Shown here: positions 50,377 to 59,680 of the stretch, one piece after another
Position numbering within the stretch: the first letter of the stretch is position 1
Layout of the letters: every line of letters begins with the position of its first letter
Assembly: GCF_000026945.1 (NCBI RefSeq)
Contig: NC_012860.1
Location: 930,001 to 994,000 of the forward strand
DNA: 64,000 bases
Origin: Candida dubliniensis CD36
Lineage: Eukaryota > Ascomycota > Pichiomycetes > Serinales > Debaryomycetaceae
Reading direction: 5' to 3'
The notes under the pieces: model-generated
Databases searched by the model: none
The model's input: only the letters and a program-made list of their open reading frames with translations
What the model was told of the DNA's origin: nothing
Made by a program: the position numbers and the translations under genes

Positions 50377-52509
50377 ATGTTGTCAGCTCGTCCTGTTTTA
50401 CGTACTGCTGTTCGTACAGCTACTATTGCTGCCAGATCATCCTTAAGAGTTGTATGTATTGAACACCATTCGACATGGAAAGAAGCAACAGAAATAATGA
50501 GACGAATACAACGCAACGTTATTTCCAATAACCATATTTGAGTACATCAATTACATTGCAATTGAAAGCTACAGCATTCAATGATACAATTGAACAATTG
50601 GTTTTAGGATTGATGGATGCTGTTGTGCATGAAATTAATGGATTGAATATTACAACCTACATTTATGTCCTACTCATCTGTTAGCAACATCCAAAAGAAG
50701 AAATTGGGGTATCATACTAACATTTCTATTCTTATAGGCTCGTCCAACTTTATTAACTGCTCAAAGATTTGCCTCTGCCAAGGCTGCTCCAACTGAAGTT
50801 TCTTCAATCTTGGAAGACAGAATCAGAGGTGTTTCTGAAGAAGCCAACTTGAACGAAACCGGTAGAGTTTTATCCGTCGGGTATGTATCGATTCAATTGG
50901 AAATCAAATGTTGTCTTCCATGGCTCCGTTCCCTTGATAGTTTGTTGTGTCCACGCTGAAAAATTTTGTTTCAATATTATTGGACGAGGATTTTTTTTTG
51001 TGCGCGGGGACACACACCTTGTTGTGGAAGAAGGAAAAATGACAATCAATGATAGAAGCAAACGTACTAACTTCGTGTTTTTTTAGGGATGGTATTGCTC
51101 GTATTTACGGTTTAAACAACATTCAAGCCGAAGAATTGGTTGAATTCTCCTCTGGTGCCAAAGGTATGGCTTTGAACTTGGAAGCTGACCAAGTCGGGGT
51201 TGTGTTGTTCGGTTCCGATAGATTGGTCAAAGAAGGTGAAACCGTCAAAAGAACTGGTCAAATTGTTTCCGTTCCAATTGGTCCAGAATTGTTAGGTAGA
51301 GTTGTTGATGGTTTGGGTAACCCAATTGATGGTAAAGGTCCAATCAAGGCTGCTGCTTACTCCAGAGCTCAAGTCAAAGCCCCAGGTATTTTACCAAGAA
51401 GATCTGTCCACGAACCAATGCAAACCGGTTTGAAATCTGTTGATGCTTTGGTCCCAATTGGTAGAGGTCAAAGAGAATTGATCATTGGTGATCGTCAAAC
51501 TGGTAAGACCGCCGTTGCCTTGGATGCTATCTTGAACCAAAAGAGATGGAACAATGGTTCTGACGAAAAGAAGAAATTATACTGTGTTTACGTTGCTGTT
51601 GGTCAAAAGAGATCCACTGTTGCCCAATTAGTCCAAACTTTGGAACAACACGATGCTCTTAAATACTCTGTTATTGTTGCTGCCACTGCTTCTGAAGCCG
51701 CTCCATTGCAATACATTGCCCCATTCACTGCTTGTGCTATTGGTGAATGGTTCAGAGACAATGGTAGACACGCTTTAATTGTCTACGATGATTTGTCCAA
51801 ACAAGCTGTTGCTTACCGTCAATTGTCATTATTGTTGAGAAGACCACCAGGTAGAGAAGCTTACCCTGGTGATGTTTTCTACTTACATTCCAGATTATTG
51901 GAAAGAGCTGCCAAGATGTCTGATGCCTACGGTGGTGGTTCTTTGACTGCTTTGCCAGTTATTGAAACCCAAGGTGGTGATGTCTCTGCTTATATTCCAA
52001 CTAATGTTATTTCCATTACTGATGGTCAAATTTTCTTGGAAGCTGAATTGTTCTACAAAGGTATCAGACCAGCTATTAATGTCGGTTTGTCCGTCTCTCG
52101 TGTCGGTTCTGCTGCTCAAGTCAAAGCCATGAAACAAGTTGCTGGTTCCTTGAAATTGTTCTTGGCTCAATACAGAGAAGTTGCTGCTTTCGCTCAATTT
52201 GGTTCTGATTTGGATGCTTCTACTAAACAAACCTTGAACAGAGGTGAAAGATTGACCCAATTATTGAAACAAAAACAATACAACCCATTGGCTGCCGAAG
52301 AACAAGTTCCATTGATTTTCGCTGGTGTTAACGGTTTCTTGGACAATGTTCCTCTCGACAGAATTGGTGAATTTGAAGAAGCTTTCTTAGGTCACTTGAA
52401 ATCTAACGAAGCTGGTATCTTGGATGCTATTAAGACCAAGGGTGAATTGTCTAAAGATGAATTAGAAAAATTGAGAAAAGTCACCGAAGAATTCGTTGCT
52501 TCTTTCTAA
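50377..52509 (+). CDS. ATP1: Mitochondrial F1-ATP synthase alpha subunit
   Basis: A three-exon gene: 50377-50451, 50738-50880, 51087-52509, total 546 aa. Exon 1 encodes the presequence [20 protein letters not shown]. Exon 2 gives the rest of the leader and the start of the mature protein ([20 protein letters not shown]). Exon 3 contains the P-loop [25 protein letters not shown], and the conserved arginine region [11 protein letters not shown]. The spliced length equals S. cerevisiae Atp1 (545 aa). Both introns have GTATGT donors and TACTAAC branch sites; frame is kept at both joins (GTT|GCT and GG|G). Alpha and beta subunits form the catalytic hexamer. Codon bias is strong, consistent with high expression. 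Confidence 0.97.
50452..50737 (+). other. ATP1 intron 1
   Basis: GTATGT donor, TACTAAC at 50715-50721, TATAG acceptor; 286 nt, the longest intron in the window. No snoRNA motif is evident in it. Confidence 0.92.
50881..51086 (+). other. ATP1 intron 2
   Basis: GTATGT donor, ACTAAC branch site at 51066-51071, T-rich tract and TTTTAG acceptor; 206 nt. It splits a Gly codon (GG|G) in SVGDGIAR. Confidence 0.92.
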
Positions 52510-53295
52510 GTTTTGTAACCAAGTTTGTGGTTTCTATATTAGCATTTGAAAATTAATTCTCTTCATAGATGAGTTCATACAACGAAAAACAGAGTGAAAA
52601 AAAAAAACTATATATACATATATTTATAAATAAATATTCTTCTATCTTATAAGAATCAGTATCAAGTAAGGCTTTTTGGTTGTAACAAGGAAGAAAAAGG
52701 AAGCTATTGAAAGTGTCTACAAGTTTTACTCTTCTCACCCTAGCCCCTCTCCTCATCAACATAAACAGAAATAGAAGGCTGAATGGTAAAAAAGAAGGGG
52801 GGGGTTCACAACTATTTCTTAAATCAAGCTCATTGTATTATTCTTCTATTTGTTTTTATCAAACTTTCTTTTTGTATGGGGGTTTATTCATCTTTTTGTA
52901 ATCCTTTTTTAGGCGTTTGTTTCGTGTAATACATACCATAACATAAGCATTTTCTTTCTTTGTTAAGAATTTAAATTTAGCTCGTCGTCTATTCAGAAAC
53001 AACAAGAATAATGAAGGCAGGTGAGAAAAAAAAAAAAAAAAAAAAGAAACATACATAATTAATTTAAAGACCACAGAAAAATACAAATTGCAAATTCATT
53101 GATAAATTCGTGTTTTTGGAAAAATTTAGTCCTGACACAAATAAGTATTCTATTCTATTTTTATTTTTAATTTTTTTTTGAACAGTTTTCCTATAAAAAT
53201 TTTTTTCTTTCCTTTTCCAAATCATATCGTTCAGAATTGTTTATTCACTAACATCATAATCCCTCGTTTATACCAACCTTCTTTAATAATTGAGG
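52510..53295. other. Intergenic: ATP1 3' end and promoter of the Lys-rich gene
   Basis: A run 53028-53045, T runs, and CTATAAAAATTTTTT at 53191 (TATA-like plus AAAATTTT), about 100 bp before the next ATG. No gene is seen. Confidence 0.55.
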
Positions 53296-55020
53296 ATGGC
53301 ATCATCACCAGAGAGGAAAATAGATGCTAAATCCAATTTAAATCAAATCAAATCACAATTGTATGAGTCAACTCCTTCATCAGGCGACTCTACACCCGAT
53401 ATAATCGAAGAACAAAAGTTTGAGAATGATTTGGACTATTTATTGACAAATAAAGAGAATGGAAATTATGAGGAACTGACTGAATTTGTTTCCACGAAAT
53501 ATGACGAGGTTGTAATTTCGAAATCTACAGGAACCAAACATAAAGCAAAGCCTAAAGCTCAAAATAAAAAGTTCACTGTGGCTGATGTAACTAAGGATAT
53601 GGAAGGTCTTGACTTTTCTAGTGACGAAGATGTTGCTAATGGAGATGACACTGGCAAGAATAAAGATGAGAAACCGAACAAACTCAAGCTGCAAAAAAGT
53701 AGATCAAGATTGAATAAGAGAAAAAGTAAATCAAAACTCAATAAAACTGTTGTAAATGATTCGTCAACTTCAAATTCAGAAGGCCAAAATGATGCTAATT
53801 TGCAAATAGATACAAACAAAGAAGCAACAAAAACGAAACCTAAGAGATCACCCAAAAAGAAGGAAACCGAGTCGATGCAAATAGAAGAGACCCAAGTAAA
53901 CAAAACAGCAAAGAAGGTAAAATCCAAAAAAAGTAGAAACAACCTCAAAAATAAAGCTCGACCAGAAGCCAAACCAACAGATGCTGCTAAAACTGATGAA
54001 GATAAGAATATAGCCAATGGTAAAGATATGGATATTAACAATGAAACGCCTGGTTCAAAAAGTAATGGCACTGACAACTCAGAATTGGTAGACGAAGCCT
54101 TAAATAACGAAGTGGAAGAGGAAGAAGACGAAGCATTGAAACGCAAGCTTAAGAATAAAAAGAGAAAGGAAAGAAGAAAGAAACGTAATCAATTAACAAA
54201 GGAGTCGAATACCAGTGAAAATGAGGAGTCTGCAACACCATCAGTTCCATCACCAGCAGCTGCTCCTTCACCATCTAAAGAGACCACTTCAAAACCAGAA
54301 GATAATCCATTTGTGATAAAATTAAGATCAGTGAAAAGCACCATCAATAAGAAATACTCTGAAAATTTACCCGAGGTGCAGCCAACCAAAACCATCATTG
54401 GAATGTCCCATCAGCAAATTCTTCATTCAGATTTGTCTGATGTCAAAATCAAAACTTTAATGACATCTTCGTCAGTTTCCAAATATGCTGCCAATGCAGT
54501 CAAGTTTGTAACGACTCATAAAGATGATTTATTTGGCAATTTTGAAAATAAGAAGATTTTTTTAACTTTGTGCATTAACATTGCCTTGTATGAATCACTT
54601 GGTTATAAGAAAACCACCAAATTATACCCTAACGTTTTGGAATTATTTGGAGGATACGCTGAGATTAATTTAGAAACCACTCGTACTAAATTGACACCAT
54701 CGAAAAAAGATATTCATCAAAATGATTTGGATTATTCAGTATTATCTTATTTTGGACACATTTTGATTTGGGCAGCTCATCAACAACGTCAAGGTAAAGT
54801 ACCTATTTTTGCTGATAAATTTGGAATCAGCTTAACCAGTAAAGAAGTTCGCTCAAAGATTGGTGGATACCATTTATGGGATAAACTATTCAGAGAATTG
54901 CAAGGAATGAATTCCAAGAGATGGAAGCATGTAATCAAGTTTAGAAATGCTTTTCAATACGAGGAGGATCAGTTTATGATTATTTTAAGATTTATGCAAA
55001 TTGATGAAAATATCCCTTAG
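53296..55020 (+). CDS. Lys-rich protein with a folded C-terminal domain, unknown
   Basis: A 574-aa protein; the ATG at 53296 (MASSPERKIDAKSN) is used because the longer frame starts with TTG. Residues 1 to about 340 are disordered, with alternating acidic and Lys/Arg blocks (KRKLKNKKRKERRKKRNQ), suggesting nucleic-acid binding or nuclear location. Residues about 370-574 look folded and hydrophobic (KIFLTLCINIALYESLGYKK; LDYSVLSYFGHILIWAAHQQ; KIGGYHLWDKLFRELQGMNS). I do not recognise this domain. Codon use resembles its neighbours. No function can be assigned. Confidence 0.75.
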   Translation: MASSPERKIDAKSNLNQIKSQLYESTPSSGDSTPDIIEEQKFENDLDYLLTNKENGNYEELTEFVSTKYDEVVISKSTGTKHKAKPKAQNKKFTVADVTKDMEGLDFSSDEDVANGDDTGKNKDEKPNKLKLQKSRSRLNKRKSKSKLNKTVVNDSSTSNSEGQNDANLQIDTNKEATKTKPKRSPKKKETESMQIEETQVNKTAKKVKSKKSRNNLKNKARPEAKPTDAAKTDEDKNIANGKDMDINNETPGSKSNGTDNSELVDEALNNEVEEEEDEALKRKLKNKKRKERRKKRNQLTKESNTSENEESATPSVPSPAAAPSPSKETTSKPEDNPFVIKLRSVKSTINKKYSENLPEVQPTKTIIGMSHQQILHSDLSDVKIKTLMTSSSVSKYAANAVKFVTTHKDDLFGNFENKKIFLTLCINIALYESLGYKKTTKLYPNVLELFGGYAEINLETTRTKLTPSKKDIHQNDLDYSVLSYFGHILIWAAHQQRQGKVPIFADKFGISLTSKEVRSKIGGYHLWDKLFRELQGMNSKRWKHVIKFRNAFQYEEDQFMIILRFMQIDENIP

Positions 55021-55139
55021 TGTACTGTTCGTTTATTATTGATGTTATTGGCTCTAGTTCTGATGTTAGTATTACCATTTGTTTCCCTCTATAAACTAAT
55101 GTACATTATGTTTACTATATATATATATATGGTAATCTC

Positions 55140-58100
55140 TTAATCTTGTTGAACCTTTGCATAACTTGGTGGTCTTAACCGTCTGTTTAAGTACTGCACT
55201 AACCAAACCGGGAACAAACTGACAACTAACAATAAACCAACCTGCCAGATATAACTGAATGAACTAACGTAAGTGAGGTTGAAATATTCCAGCAAAAATG
55301 GAATTGACCCAATATAAGCCAAAAAAGTAAGAATTATCGTGCTGGCCATAATCTTGTTCCATTTGTTAATAGATATGGCAACCATAATTAGTTCATTGTA
55401 GATCAAACATGAAAATGACAAAGCAACCATGGCAGTAAACCTCTTGTCCAATAATGTTTGCAAACGTTGAGAAAGCAATTGAATCACGCAACCTTGATAT
55501 AACGAAATAAATACCCACATGAAAAACGTTTTATAGGATAAGGATTTGCCCAATGTTAACTCCTTGTACAATTCAGGATACAATTTTGTCAAATGTTCAT
55601 CAACATCACAATCCAAAGTGAGTGAAAAGACAGGTGCCATGGTATATATTGTAGAATACCCAACCATCAACCATCCTTGATATAAAGCCAATGGTTCAAA
55701 CTTGGATGAGATAGAATAAACAGCCTGAGCAACAGATATCAACAAACCACGATGAATAACAAACTGTCCTAACTTTGCGGAACGCTTGTAAGAATTTCTT
55801 CCGTGCCACAACAACAACTTTGACAAATAGCAAAATTGATCAATACTGAAATCAGCAGCAAGAGATGCCTGTTTACCTTCTTTACCGACAATACCAACAC
55901 CCACATCGGCACATTGAATCATGCTTACGTCATTACCACCGTCACCAATACAACACACTCTTTTCCCAGTAACTTTTCGTATCGCAACAGCCACGTCTGC
56001 TTTTTGTTGTGGTGAACAGCGACACGCAATAACGGCAGGCAAATTAATCACTACTTTGAAAAAATCATCTGAAAAATGTTTCATATAAGTGCCCAATGAT
56101 TCTCCATCAATCAACAAGCATGCATTGGTGTTAATACGCAAATATTCTAGTTGATTCATCGCCATATCCGGGTGAGAAAGTTTAGTAATTTGATGCACAT
56201 ATTGTCCTCGGGAAATTAACCGAGCACTAATGGACACACATTTTGCTGTCTCGACTTTATCACCAGTAAGCATCCAAATCTTTATTCCCGCATTTCGTAA
56301 TAACTCAATAGAAGTTTTAACATCATGTTGTAACCTGTCTTCAACACCAGTCAAACCAAGTAATTCCAAATCTTGTTCCAAATAATAGCTGACGACCTTT
56401 TGCATATCACTATCTCTGTCGTGCATTGACAACGAAGCTTGCTTATAGTCATCGACAAAGTCGTTAAATAATTTAGAACCTATCTTTTTCTTACCAATGA
56501 CCAAAGTACGTAACCCTTCTCGGGCCATATTTCCAGTCTCTTCATCCAACCAATCATTTGAGCTCACTATACTTGACATGACAGTATCAGCACCTTTCTG
56601 CATAAACCATATATCTTCCCTATTTTTGTCTTTCACAATAATACCCATTCGTTTAGTTTCTGAGCTAAATGGGAAATTGTACAATATCTCAAACTCCAAA
56701 AACTTATTGGTGTACACATGGAGCAATGTTATTGAGTGTCGATCACGTTTGTACAACTTTAATCCAACCAGCTCACAGAACTTTACAATAGCAATTTCAT
56801 CAGGTGAAGCAGCTTGGTATGTTACTTCACCAAAACCGACATCTCCTTCATCATCATACGTCGGTGTGACATTGTGGCACAAAGCCAACGTTAAAACAAG
56901 CTCACAAACCCTCGAGCTCAAATCCTTTTTCTTTTGACCAGAATCCAAATGCTTTAATAATACTTTGACGTAGTCGGTAACAATATCCATAGCATCACCA
57001 GCATAACTCACAGTTCCTAAATGCAATTTCTTCAACTCCATATCATTTTGAGTTAAAGTACCAGTTTTATCGCTAAGTAAATATTCGATTCTACCCAAAT
57101 CTTCAGGAATGGTCGAAGTTCTAACAATGGTGCCCGCTATTGAGTTATCATTTTGGATTTGAGAAGCATAAACTGATTTTGCTAAATCTAAATTAACTCT
57201 CAAGGAAACTGGTATAATTGAGGAAAAAAGAATCAAGAATCTCATTATATCGAGATACCATGCTGATTTCAAGGGAAACCCATGTGCTAAAACCAATACT
57301 AACGATAATATAAAAACAACAGCACACAATATTTTGGAAAGACCGTTTATCTCTAGCTCCAACAAGCCAGTTTTGACCCCAGTTTTAGTTGTGTTCATCA
57401 GCTGTCTTGTTTCAATACCAGTATAAATAACCATACCTACCGCAGTTCCGGAGGCCAAAACTGTATTAGCCCATAATGTTTGGTCAATAGATAATGCATA
57501 TGTTTCATTATTTGAGATTGGGGATGCTGAACCTGTTGTCGAAGGTGACTTGTAGATCAACTGTCCGTTGAAGTGATGGATTGATTTTGAAGGGTTCCCT
57601 ACAATTACAGAAACAGAATCAATAATCTGTTTAGTATTCTGTGACGCTTGTGTTGCAGCACATGCAATTCTTAACTTCCAGTCAGTTTCACCATCTAGCT
57701 GGTCAGTTTTTATAAACACTTCACCTGTCAGCTCCGACGATTGCAACAAAATCATGTCCGCCGGTATACGGATATCCTTATGTAATCGCACCAAATCTCC
57801 TACTCGTAATCCCAGAGCTGGTACTAGTTTGGGTTCAATACTTAATGCATCAGAAGAATTTCGATTCAATACCTCATACAATTCTTGGTTTTGTTCTTTA
57901 TCACGACGACGTCTGGCAATATCGTCACCTGCTTCTTTCATCATTGTCACTGTTAAAACAAACGCCAAAGGTACAATATAGGACGATAAATATCCAATTC
58001 TCAATTGAGGAACTATCTGCGATAACGCCACTATCAAAAAGTACAAGTTGAAGAAAAACTTGAATTGTTCATACAATATTATTGGAATAAATGTTATAGG

Positions 58101-58631
58101 ATTGTATTTGGCATTGGAAATGGAGTTACTTGGATAAATATTGTTTGCCTTTAAGTTTGTTGTTTTAGCAGATATGTATCGTTCGTCGGCCACATTGGAA
58201 TGGTCCGTGTTTCTATAATCTGAACTTCCAGAAAGTCTAATTCTTTCTTGTTCCAACTCCCTTTTTGCATTTTTAAAGAAATCAACTAAAGTTCGAACAA
58301 ATTTTTTGAATTTTGATGAAAATGATCTTGCCGCTATATTGAGGGAAGTGGATGATGAAGAAATTGAACGGTTCTGTAAACGTGAATAGATATTAGAATT
58401 AGATATTAATGGTACACTGTCACTGTGTTCATCAAAGTTATTACTTGAACGAAATGTTTCTAAAGCTATTGCATTAACAGAACTTTGTGAATTATTCCTT
58501 GTGCCGTTGCTTCTATTATTAGAAGAATGAAAATAATTGTTTGTGGCGCTGTGTAACGCTTTATCCAACGAGCTATCTAGATCATCAAACGAATCTCGTC
58601 CGACAAATGAATATGGCTTAGACGATGACAT
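55140..58631 (-). CDS. NEO1: P4-type ATPase, phospholipid flippase Neo1
   Basis: An 1163-aa protein; the frame extends to a TTG but the ATG at 58631 (MSSSKPYSFVGRDSFDD) is the start. P4 features: actuator loop DQLDGETDWK, PVSLRVNLDLAKSVYA in TM4 (P4 proline), phosphorylation motif DKTGTLTQND (Asp near residue 520), MLTGDKVETA, and hinge GDGGNDVSMIQ. TM segments fill the C-terminus. The short, DNF-unlike N-terminus and sequence match S. cerevisiae Neo1 (1151 aa), a flippase of the Golgi/endosome that acts without a Cdc50 partner. Any1, whose relative opens this window, antagonises Neo1 in S. cerevisiae. Confidence 0.95.
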   Translation of the reverse strand: MSSSKPYSFVGRDSFDDLDSSLDKALHSATNNYFHSSNNRSNGTRNNSQSSVNAIALETFRSSNNFDEHSDSVPLISNSNIYSRLQNRSISSSSTSLNIAARSFSSKFKKFVRTLVDFFKNAKRELEQERIRLSGSSDYRNTDHSNVADERYISAKTTNLKANNIYPSNSISNAKYNPITFIPIILYEQFKFFFNLYFLIVALSQIVPQLRIGYLSSYIVPLAFVLTVTMMKEAGDDIARRRRDKEQNQELYEVLNRNSSDALSIEPKLVPALGLRVGDLVRLHKDIRIPADMILLQSSELTGEVFIKTDQLDGETDWKLRIACAATQASQNTKQIIDSVSVIVGNPSKSIHHFNGQLIYKSPSTTGSASPISNNETYALSIDQTLWANTVLASGTAVGMVIYTGIETRQLMNTTKTGVKTGLLELEINGLSKILCAVVFILSLVLVLAHGFPLKSAWYLDIMRFLILFSSIIPVSLRVNLDLAKSVYASQIQNDNSIAGTIVRTSTIPEDLGRIEYLLSDKTGTLTQNDMELKKLHLGTVSYAGDAMDIVTDYVKVLLKHLDSGQKKKDLSSRVCELVLTLALCHNVTPTYDDEGDVGFGEVTYQAASPDEIAIVKFCELVGLKLYKRDRHSITLLHVYTNKFLEFEILYNFPFSSETKRMGIIVKDKNREDIWFMQKGADTVMSSIVSSNDWLDEETGNMAREGLRTLVIGKKKIGSKLFNDFVDDYKQASLSMHDRDSDMQKVVSYYLEQDLELLGLTGVEDRLQHDVKTSIELLRNAGIKIWMLTGDKVETAKCVSISARLISRGQYVHQITKLSHPDMAMNQLEYLRINTNACLLIDGESLGTYMKHFSDDFFKVVINLPAVIACRCSPQQKADVAVAIRKVTGKRVCCIGDGGNDVSMIQCADVGVGIVGKEGKQASLAADFSIDQFCYLSKLLLWHGRNSYKRSAKLGQFVIHRGLLISVAQAVYSISSKFEPLALYQGWLMVGYSTIYTMAPVFSLTLDCDVDEHLTKLYPELYKELTLGKSLSYKTFFMWVFISLYQGCVIQLLSQRLQTLLDKRFTAMVALSFSCLIYNELIMVAISINKWNKIMASTIILTFLAYIGSIPFLLEYFNLTYVSSFSYIWQVGLLLVVSLFPVWLVQYLNRRLRPPSYAKVQQD

Positions 58632-59680
58632 TTGTACTAGCAAGTAATTCCAAAACCAAAGGAAAACAAAATAATTGTGATAGATCTGATTAGTAAAATA
58701 AAGTGTACAATAGATTGATTTTTTTTTTTTTTTTTTTTGGTTTTATGATTTGTTTTGGTTTAGTGGTAAGAATGAATTACGTTTCAGTTTTGAGAACTCA
58801 ATTGGGATTTCGCGATTTAATCTGCAACCGTCTTCACCGTATTAAACTATCTTTTAGTTTGCAAGAGATTCTATCAATCAATGCATCTTCTTATAAGGTA
58901 AGCATTATTGAAGTTCTTTTCCAGCTATGGTTGAGATATTTTTGGGTAACTAGTTGTAGTAGAATCGTTCATTATGGTAAGAACTAACTGTACGTTAGGG
59001 GGTTAACATTTTGCTATCTTGTTTATGTACATAATCGTATGTAGTAGATATCTCTGCTGATATATACCGTATTATGTTGGAAGGTAGTAATCATTAAGAA
59101 GAAGGGGAGAATAGGTTGATCATTAATATTAAGATAATTGTCAAGTTTTTACAACGTTTTTGGTGTAAAATATTTCTCACCAACTTTGTTAAAACCCAAA
59201 ACTACTTTCAGAGAACTAAAGAAAGCTCAATTAAACATACAGATACCGAGAATAACGAAGGTGTAACATCTATAACAAGTTTAGTATTCTTTACAGGAGA
59301 TGCCACTTTCATGGTTGTTTGTTTGATAAGTTTTACAAGTCTATTTATTTTACAGTGTCAAAGTTTAATTACAATTTCAATTTGTTGAATAATTATTATT
59401 ATATATCCCTCGTTTTTTTCTACACACATTATTTTGATAATAATAATTATAGGATTCTCAACTTATCATTTAATATGTCAATCAATTATAAATAATTCCG
59501 TTTCAACCTTTTGTTCCAATCTTGTTTGTCCCTCTCGCTTTTCCTTTTCTTTTTTCTCTTTTTTTTTCCTCCTTCCCCCCACACACAGCCTTATTAGTCA
59601 ATTCAATTTGTGGAAAAGAAAAGTCGCCACTTCAGAATTAATAAACAGTTTAATCAATTTATTTTTTAATTCACAAAGAC
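58632..59680. other. Divergent 1-kb region between NEO1 and the fusion gene
   Basis: T run of 20 at 58719-58738. Short plus-strand frames at 58772-58987 (ATG, 71 codons) and 59116-59388 (no ATG start) are noted but not supported as genes. Confidence 0.5.

Noticed and set aside
50452..50737. Possible intronic snoRNA in ATP1 intron 1
   Set aside because: No paired C/D boxes with terminal stem and no H/ACA layout could be made out.
53559..54146. 195-codon minus-strand frame opposite the Lys-rich gene
   Set aside because: Antisense shadow of Lys/Glu codons, giving runs of Phe, Leu and Ser.
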